From Alteromonas genovensis (GTDB taxonomy: Bacteria > Pseudomonadota > Gammaproteobacteria > Enterobacterales > Alteromonadaceae), in assembly GCF_010500895.1 (NCBI RefSeq), contig NZ_JAAAWO010000009.1:62001-126000 (forward strand): a stretch of DNA of 64,000 bases, in the 5' to 3' direction. The notes under the pieces were generated by a model. It saw only the letters and a list, made by a program, of their open reading frames with translations. It searched no databases and was not told where the DNA came from. Below are positions 46,685 to 56,539 of the stretch, piece after piece. The position numbers were made by a program, and so were the translations under genes. Position 1 is the first letter of the stretch. Every line of letters starts with the position of its first letter.

Positions 46685-46998
46685 TACTGAGCGTCTTTAG
46701 GAGACGAAGAAAAGTCTTGGTGAGAATTGTCGCTGTGTAACAGCTCTAATAAATCGAGGAAGTGAAACTGGAATGACGATGACTTACCTGCAACCCACGA
46801 GAGCCAGCTGACTTCCTCAACGCCTTCTTGATAACGAGCACATTGATTCATGACATGACTAGCGGGTAGCTTGGGGTTGAACTCTGTCACAGGCTGAAAG
46901 TCACAGACAGACGAGCGAGCGTTGGGTGCTGAAACCATTGTCGCACTAGCAAGCGCAACGACACCACACAAGGCAAAAAATGGGAGAACTTTCATCAT
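46684..46998 (-). CDS. Small exported protein of unknown function
   Basis: About 104 residues with a signal peptide (MMKVLPFFALCGVVALASATMVSA) and a short mature part with two Cys (SVCDFQP, MNQCARYQEG). No family is recognised. The start at 46998 is supported by AGGAG five bases upstream; the longer frame to 47013 is unlikely. It forms a two-gene unit with the DUF2970 gene. Confidence 0.65.
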   Translation of the reverse strand: MMKVLPFFALCGVVALASATMVSAPNARSSVCDFQPVTEFNPKLPASHVMNQCARYQEGVEEVSWLSWVAGKSSSFQFHFLDLLELLHSDNSHQDFSSSPKDAQ

Positions 46999-47100
46999 GA
47001 ACACTCCTATCACTCGGTTAAAATTCCATCTTAGTATAATCTAAATAGGTTAATGAACAAGCTAATTATTTTAACCTGCTGTTAGCCCACGTATTCATTG

Positions 47101-47134
47101 AGAAAGCCCAGCATTATGAGCTGGGCTTTTTTTT
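47101..47134. terminator. Bidirectional terminator downstream of the TorF-type gene
   Basis: GCCCAGC (47106-47112) and GCTGGGC (47120-47126), seven-base loop, with T8 on the plus side and TTTCTC on the minus side. Confidence 0.8.
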
Positions 47135-47177
47135 CAATTAACAGAAAAGTCTTTACTAAACAGACTTTTCAATACAC

Positions 47178-47903
47178 TTATAGCTCGAAGTCCATACCGT
47201 AGCTAACAGTGAATTTTACTGCATCGTTGTCGTATGCATCTGCGCCAGTATCGTCTAAATCGGTGCCCGTAACCGCAAAGCTAAAACCGTCTTTAGATAA
47301 TGAAATACCGTAATCTGCGTAACCATCTGGTACACCGTTAAACGCTTCTGCGAAATCGCCTTGGTGGTAACCAACGTGGAAACCAAGTTCAGCACCGTCT
47401 AGTACTGGCATGCCGTAGTCTAATGAAACATAGGTTGCTTTACCAAAACCAAAATCTTGCCCTTCGCCTTCATCTGCTTCTGTGTGCGCTAGTAATGAAA
47501 CCGTAAGGCTAACACCACCCATACCTACTGAGCCGTAAACCTCTGCGAAATCAAATTCAGCTTCTGAATCATAGTTGTAGTACAAGTAACCCACATCATA
47601 AGCGATGCCTTGGTCAGACTCACCAGAGAAACCGAAATACAGGTCGTGCTCATACGAATAAATATCGTCAGCACCGTAGTTTACATTTGATGCCCATGTA
47701 CCTGCGTAAAAACCGCTTTCGTGTGCATAGTCAATACCGCCTTGAACAGCTGCATCATTCGTTGTTTGAGTAAGACCACGCCAGATGTAGTTGCTTGTGA
47801 AGCTTGCGTTTGCAGTAACTTCTGCATAAGTAGGCATTGCAGTAAAAAGGCACGCTGTTGATATAGCAGCGGCAAGTAGAGTTCTTTTTGTAGACGTTTT
47901 CAT
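47178..47903 (-). CDS. TorF-family putative outer-membrane porin
   Basis: A 241-residue outer-membrane beta-barrel of the TIGR02001/TorF family. Signal peptide ending at PTYAEV, then the family opening TANASFTSNYIWRGLTQT, many Tyr/Gly-rich strands (YDVGYLYYNYDSEAEFDFAEVYGSVG), and a C-terminal strand ending in Phe-Glu-Leu. The transported solute is unknown. It is monocistronic and divergent from rpe. Confidence 0.88.
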   Translation of the reverse strand: MKTSTKRTLLAAAISTACLFTAMPTYAEVTANASFTSNYIWRGLTQTTNDAAVQGGIDYAHESGFYAGTWASNVNYGADDIYSYEHDLYFGFSGESDQGIAYDVGYLYYNYDSEAEFDFAEVYGSVGMGGVSLTVSLLAHTEADEGEGQDFGFGKATYVSLDYGMPVLDGAELGFHVGYHQGDFAEAFNGVPDGYADYGISLSKDGFSFAVTGTDLDDTGADAYDNDAVKFTVSYGMDFEL

Positions 47904-48246
47904 GTGTGTTCTCCAGTCAAATTCTAATTTGTTTTTCTGTCTGTATTTTTATATTTGCACTAGCTAACGCAAAACTGATGCCCGTTTATGGCACAAGTAA
48001 AAAAGAGTTAAAATTAATTTTAAATAATTGATTTTAATGATTTTATTTAAAAACCCAAAGAACCCAATGAAAATATCCATGCAGCTCAAATGAATAAAAA
48101 TGCACCAGATTAACGCGCACTCCCCAAAATTGGGCAGGCTGTATTGCATTTCTCACTCTTCGAAATAGGGGCGCATTTTAAATTGTCTGGAGGAAACACA
48201 GAGTTCGTAGTAAAGCACGACGGATTTCGTTAAACTTTCATCAACC
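47904..48246. other. AT-rich intergenic region torF/rpe
   Basis: About 340 bases of strongly AT-rich sequence (e.g. 48000-48060) upstream of the TorF-type gene. I see no gene; a 61-codon minus frame (47964-48149) looks fortuitous. Control elements of the TorF-type gene are expected here, but none is clear. Confidence 0.4.
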
Positions 48247-48291
48247 TGCATCTATGCACATTGCATCTGTGTACATTGCGTATATGTACAC
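48247..48291. repeat. 15-bp minisatellite, three units, upstream of rpe
   Basis: TGCATCTATGCACAT, TGCATCTGTGTACAT and TGCGTATATGTACAC begin at 48247, 48262 and 48277, followed by a partial TGCAGCATC. It lies 45-90 bases before the rpe start, within the likely promoter/leader. Confidence 0.8.
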
Positions 48292-48336
48292 TGCAGCATC
48301 AATCGCTGTGTATGCATTAATGACTAAGGATGAAAA

Positions 48337-49014
48337 ATGAAACCATTTTTAATTGCGCCCTCTATTCTTTCCGCAGATTTTGCCCGACTTGGTGCGGACG
48401 TTGAGAAAGTGATCAGCGCAGGCGCGGATATCGTTCATTTTGATGTGATGGACAATCACTATGTCCCAAACCTTACTTTTGGGCCTATGATTTGCGACGC
48501 ATTAAGAAACTACGGTATTACCGCACCCATTGATGTGCATTTAATGGTGAAGCCTGTAGACGATCTAATAGAAAAGTTTGCCAATGCGGGTGCATCCTAT
48601 ATCAGCTTCCACCCTGAGGCTTCTGAGCATATCGATAGGTCTTTGCAGCTCATTATCGATTCGGGATGTAAGCCAGGATTGGTCTTTAATCCAGCGACAC
48701 CGCTACATTACTTAGATCATGTGATGGATAAACTTCACCACATTCTTATAATGTCGGTGAACCCAGGCTTTGGCGGACAGGCCTTTATCCCATCGACACT
48801 GGATAAAGTACGCTCAGTTAAGCAGCGCGTTGCAGAAAGTGGCTACGATATAAGAATAGAAATTGACGGTGGCGTAAAAGTAGATAACATTCGCGACATC
48901 GCAGAAGCGGGCGCAGACATGTTCGTAGCTGGCTCCGCCATTTTCTCTCAAGACGATTACACAAAAGTCATCAGCGAAATGCGACAAGAGCTTGCATCGC
49001 TGTCTAAAGCATAA
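48337..49014 (+). CDS. rpe: Ribulose-phosphate 3-epimerase
   Basis: Interconverts ribulose-5-phosphate and xylulose-5-phosphate in the pentose phosphate pathway. 225-residue TIM barrel with [53 protein letters not shown] and IDGGV. The gph gene that follows rpe in E. coli is absent; trpS follows after 29 bases. Confidence 0.97.
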   Translation: MKPFLIAPSILSADFARLGADVEKVISAGADIVHFDVMDNHYVPNLTFGPMICDALRNYGITAPIDVHLMVKPVDDLIEKFANAGASYISFHPEASEHIDRSLQLIIDSGCKPGLVFNPATPLHYLDHVMDKLHHILIMSVNPGFGGQAFIPSTLDKVRSVKQRVAESGYDIRIEIDGGVKVDNIRDIAEAGADMFVAGSAIFSQDDYTKVISEMRQELASLSKA

Positions 49015-49043
49015 TTTATTAAACACAATTACAGGTAAAAATA

Positions 49044-50051
49044 ATGAGTAATAAACCCGTTGTATTAAGTGGCTGTCAGCCTTCTGGACAACTCACCCTA
49101 GGTAACTATATGGGTGCGCTTAAGCAATGGGTTTCCATGCAAGCAGATTACGACTGTCTTTATATGATTGTCGACTTGCATGCGATTACGGTGCGCCAAG
49201 ATCCCAAGCAGTTATTTGAAGCCTGCTTAGATGGCCTAGCGCTCTACCTTGCTTGTGGTATCGACCCGCAAAAAAGCACTATCTTTATGCAGTCTCACGT
49301 ACCTGAGCATGCGCAGCTATCTTGGGTGCTAAACTGTTACGCTCAAATGGGCGAACTCAACCGAATGACTCAGTTTAAAGATAAGTCTGCCAAAAACGAA
49401 AACAATATCAACGTAGGTTTATATAGCTATCCGGTATTGCAGGCCGCAGATATATTGGCCTATCAAGCAGACAAAGTGCCCGTTGGTGAAGATCAGAAAC
49501 AACATCTAGAGCTAACTCGCGATATCGCGACTCGGGTGAATAATCTTTACGGCGATGTATTTAAATTACCTGACCCATATATTCCAGACTTTGGGGCTCG
49601 AATCATGAGCTTACAAGAGCCTGAAAAGAAAATGTCTAAGTCGGATACAAACCCGAATAACTTTCTTGGTTTGCTTGAAGAGCCTAAAAAGCTGACGAAG
49701 AAAATAAAGCGCGCCGTTACCGACTCAGACGAGCAGGCCAATATCTATTTTGACCCTAAGGAGAAGCCGGGCGTATCTAACTTACTGACCTTGCTATCTT
49801 TATCAACGGGCAAATCGATAAAAGAACTGGAGCCTGAGTACACTGACAAGATGTATGGACACCTTAAAGGCGATGTTGCTGAAGCAGTTGTGTCACTGAT
49901 TACACCGATTCAAGAAGAGTACGCAAAAATTCGTGCCGACAGAGCTTTCCTTAACGAGGTAATGCAAAGTGGTGCCAATAAGGCCTCAGAACGAGCAAGT
50001 GTGACATTGAAGAAAGTGTATGATGCGGTGGGTTTCATTCCTAAACCATAG
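49044..50051 (+). CDS. trpS: Tryptophanyl-tRNA synthetase
   Basis: Class I synthetase that charges tRNA-Trp. 335 residues with the HIGH-type motif [14 protein letters not shown] at the N-terminus, [32 protein letters not shown] and the KMSKS loop (EKKMSKSD). It is linked to rpe, as in enteric bacteria. Confidence 0.97.
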   Translation: MSNKPVVLSGCQPSGQLTLGNYMGALKQWVSMQADYDCLYMIVDLHAITVRQDPKQLFEACLDGLALYLACGIDPQKSTIFMQSHVPEHAQLSWVLNCYAQMGELNRMTQFKDKSAKNENNINVGLYSYPVLQAADILAYQADKVPVGEDQKQHLELTRDIATRVNNLYGDVFKLPDPYIPDFGARIMSLQEPEKKMSKSDTNPNNFLGLLEEPKKLTKKIKRAVTDSDEQANIYFDPKEKPGVSNLLTLLSLSTGKSIKELEPEYTDKMYGHLKGDVAEAVVSLITPIQEEYAKIRADRAFLNEVMQSGANKASERASVTLKKVYDAVGFIPKP

Positions 50052-50107
50052 GGTCGCTTTTACCGTAAAGTAACCCACTCACGTGTTGATCATGATAATT
50101 GTGTAGC

Positions 50108-50155
50108 ATAGCACTTGTTGAACATAGTACTTGTTGAGCATAGTACTTACTGATC
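50108..50155. repeat. 16-bp minisatellite, three units, upstream of pabA
   Basis: CATAGCACTTGTTGAA, CATAGTACTTGTTGAG and CATAGTACTTACTGAT begin at 50108, 50124 and 50140, followed by CATGCTAC. It fills most of the trpS-pabA gap. Confidence 0.8.
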
Positions 50156-50225
50156 ATGCTACGTGTTTCATACTCGTTTTTATAAAATACATAGCTTTAA
50201 TATCACACAGAGGTATAGCACTACC

Positions 50226-50807
50226 GTGTTATTGTTGATTGATAACTTTGATTCGTTTACGCACAACTTAGCTCGCTATTTTTTAGAGTTAGGCGTAAAC
50301 GTAAAAGTAGTGCGAAATAACGCCATCACGCTGGATGAGATTGCTCATCTAGCGCCCTCTCAGCTCGTTATATCACCAGGCCCCTGCACACCGAATGAAG
50401 CGGGGATTAGTTTACAGGCAATAAAGCGATTTGCCGGTACTATTCCTATTTTGGGTGTGTGCTTGGGACATCAGGCTATAGGTCAAGTTTTTGGGGCTAG
50501 TGTGGTTGGTGCACAAGAAATAAAGCACGGAAAAGTATCAGAACTACAGCATAGTGATACCGGCCTACTAAACGGACTTCCAAGGGCGTTCAACGTTACT
50601 CGTTACCACTCTCTGGTATTAAAACCCGAAAGTCTGCCTATATGCCTCAATGCTGATGCGTGGTGCACCACCAATGTTGGTCAAAAAGAAATTATGGCTA
50701 TCTCTCATCAAAGTATGCCTATTTGGGGAGTTCAATATCACCCTGAATCGCTGTTGACCGAATATGGTCACGATGTGCTAGCGAAGTTTATATCCCTGTC
50801 TAAATAG
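50226..50807 (+). CDS. pabA: Aminodeoxychorismate synthase glutamine amidotransferase subunit
   Basis: Supplies ammonia from glutamine for p-aminobenzoate (folate) synthesis, and may also serve as TrpG. About 193 residues: LLLIDNFDSFTHNLARYF, SPGPCTPNEAG, catalytic Cys in GVCLGHQAIGQ, HGK, and the His/Glu dyad in WGVQYHPESLLTEYG. The GTG at 50226 matches the family start; the longer frame from 50163 adds 21 unrelated residues. No trpE or pabB is adjacent; argD/astC lies 2 kb downstream, echoing the pabA-argD linkage in E. coli. Confidence 0.93.
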   Translation: MLLLIDNFDSFTHNLARYFLELGVNVKVVRNNAITLDEIAHLAPSQLVISPGPCTPNEAGISLQAIKRFAGTIPILGVCLGHQAIGQVFGASVVGAQEIKHGKVSELQHSDTGLLNGLPRAFNVTRYHSLVLKPESLPICLNADAWCTTNVGQKEIMAISHQSMPIWGVQYHPESLLTEYGHDVLAKFISLSK

Positions 50808-50831
50808 CCCACAGACTGCTGAGAAAATGTT

Positions 50832-50853
50832 CAGCAAAGATAAGCACACCCTA
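50832..50853. mobile_element. Partial copy of the 66-bp palindrome-ended element
   Basis: AGCAAAGATAAGCACACCCTAA resembles the right end of the element at 18344-18409 (AGCAAAGATCAACACGCCCTA), and the match extends some bases to the left (AAATGTTCAGCA against AAATGTACAGCA). The left inverted end is not preserved. It lies 25 bases after the pabA stop. Confidence 0.45.
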
Positions 50854-50988
50854 ATCAAGCCATAGCTTAAGTAATTGTATCTCTTGCCGATACGTCCTTA
50901 ATTCGGACTGAAAAAGTCCATTTTTTATAGTGTTTAAATACATTGCTTACCTAAAATGCAAAGTTGATGTGCTTAGCCGAGTCTTGAG

Positions 50989-51109
50989 CTAGAGGCCTGT
51001 TTAGCTAGAGTTTTGACTAACTAGAGTTCTGACTAGCTAGAGTTCTGACTAGCTAGCGTTCTGACTAGCTAGAGTTCTGACTAGCTAGGGTTTTGACTAG
51101 CTAGAGGCC
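50989..51109. repeat. 16-bp minisatellite, seven units plus a partial one
   Basis: Units start every 16 bases from 50989 to 51085; consensus CTAGAGTTCTGACTAG, with an eighth partial CTAGAGGCC at 51101-51109. The first (CTAGAGGCCTGTTTAG) and the last partial unit share CTAGAGGCC. Consecutive units create CTAGCTAG palindromes. It lies between pabA and the HDOD gene, about 90 bases before the latter. Confidence 0.92.
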
Positions 51110-51201
51110 TTGTCGACTCTACGCTTAGGAAGCAGGCTATTAAGCGACTTTTTGGTGAAAGAGCGGTATAGCGATAATCGAAAGTGGGAAACTGCCATAA
51201 A

Positions 51202-52431
51202 ATGTACGACAATACAGCAACGTACGAAACTATTAAGCATCGGAGTCGACTGCACGTGCCCACAGCCCCTAAAGAACACACAGAACAACCCACTGTTAAC
51301 GACTGTTTTGAGAATTTTATTGTCTCAACAGAACGTGTGTTCGAGATCTTGGGAAAATCGCCAACGGGCAAAGTTACCTTTGAGCAATCAGAGCAAGGCG
51401 ATGCTCGCAGGCAGCTGCTGCACGTAGAAAAAGTGGCCATTGAGAATAAGCGGCTACAAAGAACCTCCGAAGCTTCTTATATCGAATCAATCAGCTATCA
51501 ACTCCACGATATTATCGTTGAAGAAATGTCGGAGTATCTCAAAGATACGCCAGGGGTGATAAGCAACCTGCTAAAACTGCCGTCCAATATTGGTATGCTT
51601 CTTGATTCACTAACGGTAAGAGCCTGTTCTGTCTCAAAACTTGAACCTATTGTTGCCACTATGCCGTGGCTTGTCGACGACCTTACGCGCATTGTTAATA
51701 CAGCTCGCTTTAGAAGAAAAGATTCTCGAGGTCGCATCATCATTGTTGAGACACTGCGAACGGCGCTTAGCTTTTTAGGCATTGAAAACTTAAGACTGCT
51801 TATCCCGTCACTCATTGTAAAACGCGCCACGCCACAAATTACCGATCCCTACCCGCTGATCAAACAAAAGCTGTCTAGTTATTCAACGGGTGTAGCGATA
51901 ACAGCGCAGCACATCGCTATCGCACAGGGAATAAACAAGAGCGATGCCTATATGCTTGGCATGTTAGGTAACTTAGGCAGATGCGCTGTTATTCGCCTTT
52001 ATTTTAGAATGTTCGACAAAGTACAGCTGCATCTCTTGCAAGAGTGTCAGAAAGACAAAGAGCACAAGCGCCACGATGCATTAGTTAAAATAGTGCCATC
52101 AGCCAATCATCTCATTGCGCTACAGCACACTTTTGCCGATGCGTTAACCGCAGATGTGTTAGACGAACTGGCATTGAAACGACTGTTTATCACGCCTGCT
52201 ATGCGGGCAGTTGCGGGTTCATCACACGCACAACCCTCAGTGTTAAGCGATACATTGTCACAAGCGCGATTATACGCTCAAGTTCGAGCGCTGCATCAAA
52301 CCAAACTCACCGACGCCAAAACAGCAAAAAGCACATTGTCAGCATTAAAATACCCTCAGGGAATATTAGCAAAGTTGAAAAATATCGATATTTTCACACT
52401 TCCTCTCGTAAAAAGTGATGCTGAAGATTAA
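51202..52431 (+). CDS. HDOD-domain protein
   Basis: About 409 residues with an HDOD domain (about 110-330), a degenerate HD-type output/signalling module common in marine gammaproteobacteria. Seen: LKDTPGVISNLLKLPSNIGMLL, a long helical core with ETLRTALSFLGIENLRLLIPSLI, and YMLGMLGNLGRCAVIRLYF. The catalytic HD residues are not conserved, so a regulatory role is likely. The ATG at 51202 and a GTG at 51184 are both possible; neither has an ideal ribosome site. Single gene. Confidence 0.75.
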   Translation: MYDNTATYETIKHRSRLHVPTAPKEHTEQPTVNDCFENFIVSTERVFEILGKSPTGKVTFEQSEQGDARRQLLHVEKVAIENKRLQRTSEASYIESISYQLHDIIVEEMSEYLKDTPGVISNLLKLPSNIGMLLDSLTVRACSVSKLEPIVATMPWLVDDLTRIVNTARFRRKDSRGRIIIVETLRTALSFLGIENLRLLIPSLIVKRATPQITDPYPLIKQKLSSYSTGVAITAQHIAIAQGINKSDAYMLGMLGNLGRCAVIRLYFRMFDKVQLHLLQECQKDKEHKRHDALVKIVPSANHLIALQHTFADALTADVLDELALKRLFITPAMRAVAGSSHAQPSVLSDTLSQARLYAQVRALHQTKLTDAKTAKSTLSALKYPQGILAKLKNIDIFTLPLVKSDAED

Positions 52432-52587
52432 TTTTTAGTGGATATTCATGCAGCCCGCCAGCGCAAGAGATAATCGTTTAAGCAAAAACTAGTCACTCAT
52501 TTTAAGTCGCAGCGCCCCCGTTGCTGCATGCCTCAGCCTAAAATCCACTACTGAAAATCTCTATTACCAAATGATATTGCTTAGCAG

Positions 52588-52601
52588 TTAATAGTTATTC
52601 A
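52588..52601. promoter_or_regulatory. Candidate ARG box upstream of argD/astC
   Basis: TTAATAGTTATTCA matches 12 of 14 positions of the TGAAT-N4-ATTCA ARG box. A weaker partner (8/14) lies 21 bases upstream at 52567-52580. A possible promoter TTGCAA-18-TAAACA follows. The 330-base upstream region also contains a weak ATACTG/CAGTAT hairpin (52685-52701) followed by a T-rich tract. Confidence 0.4.
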
Positions 52602-52767
52602 CTTTTCTTGCAAATTAAGCCACAGTCCTTGTAAACAAAGGGCTAGAGCACCCCTAAGACAAGACAAATGTTAAAAAAAATGGCATACTGCGCTCCAGTA
52701 TAGTTTTATTTTTTGCGCTTTTTCACGCCAGATTTGGTGTAAGGCGCTCAATGCAGAGGTAGTGATA

Positions 52768-53973
52768 ATGAAGGTAACTCGCGCGACGTTTGACGATGTA
52801 ATGGTTCCTAACTATAACCCGGCTCATATGGTACCGGTTCGCGGCGAAGGCTCGCGCGTCTGGGATCAAGAAGGTGCTGAGTACGTCGACTTTGCAGGCG
52901 GCATTGCAGTAAATGTATTAGGTCACTGCCACCCTGAGCTTGTTAAAGCATTAAATGAGCAAGGCTCAAAGCTTTGGCATTTAAGTAATGTTTTTACTAA
53001 CGAGCCATCACTACGCTTGGCGAAAAAACTGGCTGACGCTACGTTCGCTGACAAAGTCTATTTCGCAAATTCTGGAGCAGAAGCAAACGAAGCGGCACTT
53101 AAGCTTGCGCGCCGTTGGGCTCTTGATAAGCACGGCGAAGATAAGAATCAAATTATTGCGTTTAATAAAGGTTTCCACGGCCGTACATTCTTTACGGTAA
53201 CAGTGGGCGGACAAGCAGCATACTCTGATGGTTTTGGACCTAAGCCAGGCGCCGTTGAGCATTGCGACTTCAACGACCTTGCTGCTTTTGAGGCAATGAT
53301 TTCTGATAAAACCTGTGCAGTTATGATGGAGCCGTTACAAGGTGAAGGCGGTATCATTACGCCAGACATTGAGTTTGTTAAAGGCGTACGCGAGTTGTGT
53401 GACAAGCACAATGCACTACTCATTCTAGATGAAGTGCAATCTGGTGTTGGTCGTACAGGTCACCTTTATGCTTACATGGGTTTAGGCGTAACGCCTGACA
53501 TTTTAACTACCGCAAAATCGTTGGGCGGCGGATTCCCAATTGGTGCGATGTTAACTACCACAGATATTGCTGCTCACCTTAAGCCAGGTACTCACGGCAG
53601 TACATATGGTGGTAACCCACTGGCCTGCGCCGTGGCAGAAAAAGCTTTGGATATTGTCAATCAACCTGAAGTACTAGAGGGCGTGCTGAAAAAAGAAGCG
53701 CTGTTCCGCAAAATACTTGGCGAAATAAATGATAAATATCACGTGTTCGAAGAAATTCGTGGCCAGGGTATGCTTCTTGGTTGTGCATTGAATGAGAAGT
53801 ATCAGGGCCGCGCAAAGGACTTTATGACAGCAGCCACTAAAGAGCACTTAATGTGTTTAGTTGCCGGTATGAATGTCATTCGTTTTGCACCGTCACTTGT
53901 CATTCCTGACGAAGACATCGTAGAAGGTCTAGCACGTTTCGAGCGCGCGGTTGCCGCTGTTGTAAACGCCTAA
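52768..53973 (+). CDS. astC: Acetylornithine/succinylornithine aminotransferase
   Basis: A PLP-dependent class III aminotransferase. With astA and astD beside it, it should deaminate succinylornithine in arginine catabolism; no other argD is seen here, so it may also serve arginine synthesis. About 401 residues: [56 protein letters not shown], the PLP Lys in [11 protein letters not shown] and [15 protein letters not shown] at 52768 is chosen (AGAGGT nine bases upstream); a GTG at 52762 is in frame. Together with argCBFGHA it would complete ornithine synthesis apart from argE/argJ. Confidence 0.93.
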   Translation: MKVTRATFDDVMVPNYNPAHMVPVRGEGSRVWDQEGAEYVDFAGGIAVNVLGHCHPELVKALNEQGSKLWHLSNVFTNEPSLRLAKKLADATFADKVYFANSGAEANEAALKLARRWALDKHGEDKNQIIAFNKGFHGRTFFTVTVGGQAAYSDGFGPKPGAVEHCDFNDLAAFEAMISDKTCAVMMEPLQGEGGIITPDIEFVKGVRELCDKHNALLILDEVQSGVGRTGHLYAYMGLGVTPDILTTAKSLGGGFPIGAMLTTTDIAAHLKPGTHGSTYGGNPLACAVAEKALDIVNQPEVLEGVLKKEALFRKILGEINDKYHVFEEIRGQGMLLGCALNEKYQGRAKDFMTAATKEHLMCLVAGMNVIRFAPSLVIPDEDIVEGLARFERAVAAVVNA

Positions 53974-53996
53974 TAGCCTCTACCAGAGTAGTGAAT

Positions 53997-55034
53997 ATGA
54001 ATATCATTCGCCCTATAAAAAAAGCGGATTACAATGCGCTTAAGGATATCGCTGTCGAATCGGGCATTGGCTTTACGTCTTTGCCCGTTAACGATGAGCT
54101 TTTACAGCGTAAAATAGACCGCGCCGACAGTACATTTAACAAGACTAATGTGACTGAGCCAGGCGATGAGTCTTATTTATTCGTGATGGAAGACACTGCA
54201 ACCGGTGAAGTCGTTGGCACCTCGGGCATTGAAGCCGCGGTAGGTATTGACGATGCCTTTTACCATTATCACTTGAGTAAAGTGGTGCACGCATCTCGTG
54301 AGTTAAACATCCACAATACAGTGGACATTCTTACTTTTTGTAACGACTACACTGGCGTTACAGAAATTTGCACGCTGTTTTTACGTGAGCAAGCGAGAGG
54401 CGGAATTAACGGTCGCTTCCTATCGAAAGTCCGATTTTTATTCATGATGGAACATCGCGAGCGCTTTTCTGAAACCGTCATTGCAGAAATGCGTGGTGTG
54501 AGTGATGAAGAAGGCCGTTCTCCGTTTTGGGAATGGTTGGAAACCCACTTTTTCTCAATGGACTTCCCTACTGCCGACTACCTCACTGGAATTGGCAATA
54601 AGGTGTTTATTGCCGAGCTTATGCCGAAATACCCTATTTACGTGAACTTGCTCAGTCAAGCGGCACAGGATGTCATTGGTAAGGTTCACGACAAAACTCG
54701 CCCTGCACTGCAACTCTTGGAAGAAGAAGGGTTCTCGTGCAGAGGCTATGTGGATATTTTCGATGCAGGCCCTACGGTAGAAGCGAATCTTAGTCATATT
54801 CGAACCGCTCAGTCTAGCCTTAAGCTCCCTGTTGTTATTGACGACATGGCTGCGGCTCAGGGACAAACCCACTACATCATCAACACGTCTATTAGCGAGT
54901 TTCGCGCAGTGGCTGCAGAAATGACCGTAAGTGAAGAACAACGTGTTGCGGTGCTGTCTCGTCAAGCTGCTGCGGCCTTAAATGTTAATGAAGGCGACTC
55001 GGTGCGCTTTGCGCCCGTTACGTTTCGCGACTAA
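53997..55034 (+). CDS. astA: Arginine N-succinyltransferase
   Basis: First step of the AST pathway: succinyl-CoA plus arginine. About 345 residues similar to E. coli AstA over the whole length: [95 protein letters not shown] and [23 protein letters not shown]. It lies 17-23 bases after astC and before astD. Confidence 0.96.
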   Translation: MNIIRPIKKADYNALKDIAVESGIGFTSLPVNDELLQRKIDRADSTFNKTNVTEPGDESYLFVMEDTATGEVVGTSGIEAAVGIDDAFYHYHLSKVVHASRELNIHNTVDILTFCNDYTGVTEICTLFLREQARGGINGRFLSKVRFLFMMEHRERFSETVIAEMRGVSDEEGRSPFWEWLETHFFSMDFPTADYLTGIGNKVFIAELMPKYPIYVNLLSQAAQDVIGKVHDKTRPALQLLEEEGFSCRGYVDIFDAGPTVEANLSHIRTAQSSLKLPVVIDDMAAAQGQTHYIINTSISEFRAVAAEMTVSEEQRVAVLSRQAAAALNVNEGDSVRFAPVTFRD

Positions 55035-55048
55035 TAAAGGACACCCCT

Positions 55049-56518
55049 ATGCTACACACACATTACATAAACGGTGAATGGATTGCCGGAGAAGGTCACG
55101 ACCTTACCTCAATAGATCCAGCTAAAAATGAGGTTATTTGGGAAGGGAAATCTGCGACTGCATCACAGATAGATACTGCGATTAAATCAGCCAGAGCAGC
55201 CCTTGTTGAATGGAGCTTAAAAACCGTAGAGCAACGCCTAGACATCATCAAAGCCTACGGCAGCAAGCTAGAAGAAGCGAAAGAACACCTCGCTAAAGTA
55301 ATGGCGAAAGAAACGGGCAAGCCAGAGTGGGAAACGGCCACTGAGGTTGGCGCCATGATGGGTAAAATTGGCATTTCTGAAAAAGCATTCTTTGAGCGTA
55401 CCGGTGATGTGGAAAACCCTATGCCAGTGGGTAAGGCATTTATACGTCATAAGCCTCACGGTGTCGTGGCTGTATTCGGGCCTTACAACTTCCCAGGCCA
55501 CCTGCCAAATGGTCACATTGTGCCTGCACTCATTGCGGGAAATACCGTCGTGTTTAAGCCAAGCGACCTCACGCCTATGGTAGCGCAAGAAATGGTGAAA
55601 CTGTGGGATGCTGCTGGCTTACCTAAAGGCGTGCTAAACCTTGTACAAGGTGAAGTCGAAACGGGCAAAGCACTTGCCGCTCATCACGATATTGACGGGT
55701 TGTTTTTTACCGGTAGTTCACGCACGGGTCGAGTGCTGCACGAACAGTTTGCAGGTCATCCTGGCAAAATTCTTGCCCTTGAAATGGGTGGCAACAACCC
55801 CCTCATCGTTAAAGATGTCAGTGACATAGATGCCGCGACTCATGACATCGTGCAATCGGCTTTCATTACATCTGGACAACGCTGTACCTGTGCACGTCGC
55901 TTATTTTTGCCGGCAAACGCGCAAGGTGACGCAATCCTCGAGCGCTTAATTGCCATGACTAAGAATATCAAAGTGGGCGATTATGATGCAGAAGACCAAC
56001 CCTTTATGGGCGCGATGATTTCAAGCAAGGCGGCAGCTTCTATGGTCGAAGCGCAAAGCGAGCTTGAAGCATTAGGCGGTAAAGTGCTCGTTAGATTAGA
56101 ACAACCAGATCCGCAAAAAGGGTTTGCCACGCCAGGTATTATCGACGTAACAGACATGCTTGCCGCATTGCCTGATGAAGAGCATTTCGGTCCGCTACTG
56201 AAAGTGATTCGCTACACCGACTTTGACGATGCCATCGCAGAAGCTAACAATACAAGCTTTGGTTTATCGGCCGGTTTACTGGGCGATAGCGAAGAAGACT
56301 ATCGCTATTTCTTTGCTCGCATTCGTGCAGGTATCGTTAACTGGAATAGACCAATTACAGGCGCAAGCAGCGCTGCACCATTTGGTGGAATTGGCGATAG
56401 CGGTAACCACCGTGCCAGTGCGTTTTATGCCGCTGACTATTGCGCCTACCCTGTGGCGTCGGTTGAGCTTGATAAAGTGACGTTACCGGGCAAGTTAAGC
56501 CCTGGCTTATCATTATAA
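55049..56518 (+). CDS. astD: Succinylglutamate semialdehyde dehydrogenase
   Basis: NAD-dependent oxidation of N-succinylglutamate semialdehyde, the fourth step of the AST pathway. 489-residue aldehyde dehydrogenase with [33 protein letters not shown], the general-base Glu in [13 protein letters not shown] and the nucleophilic Cys in GQRCTCARR. Third gene of astC-astA-astD; astB and astE are not in the window. Confidence 0.96.
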   Translation: MLHTHYINGEWIAGEGHDLTSIDPAKNEVIWEGKSATASQIDTAIKSARAALVEWSLKTVEQRLDIIKAYGSKLEEAKEHLAKVMAKETGKPEWETATEVGAMMGKIGISEKAFFERTGDVENPMPVGKAFIRHKPHGVVAVFGPYNFPGHLPNGHIVPALIAGNTVVFKPSDLTPMVAQEMVKLWDAAGLPKGVLNLVQGEVETGKALAAHHDIDGLFFTGSSRTGRVLHEQFAGHPGKILALEMGGNNPLIVKDVSDIDAATHDIVQSAFITSGQRCTCARRLFLPANAQGDAILERLIAMTKNIKVGDYDAEDQPFMGAMISSKAAASMVEAQSELEALGGKVLVRLEQPDPQKGFATPGIIDVTDMLAALPDEEHFGPLLKVIRYTDFDDAIAEANNTSFGLSAGLLGDSEEDYRYFFARIRAGIVNWNRPITGASSAAPFGGIGDSGNHRASAFYAADYCAYPVASVELDKVTLPGKLSPGLSL

Positions 56519-56539
56519 AAATGCAAGGACCCTACTGAA

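Noticed and set aside
48010..48045. FNR-like site TTGAT-N4-ATGAT upstream of the TorF-type gene
   Set aside because: The second half-site has two mismatches, and the region is so AT-rich that such matches are expected.
50989..51109. CRISPR-like array
   Set aside because: The 16-bp units are contiguous with no spacers, and there are no cas genes.
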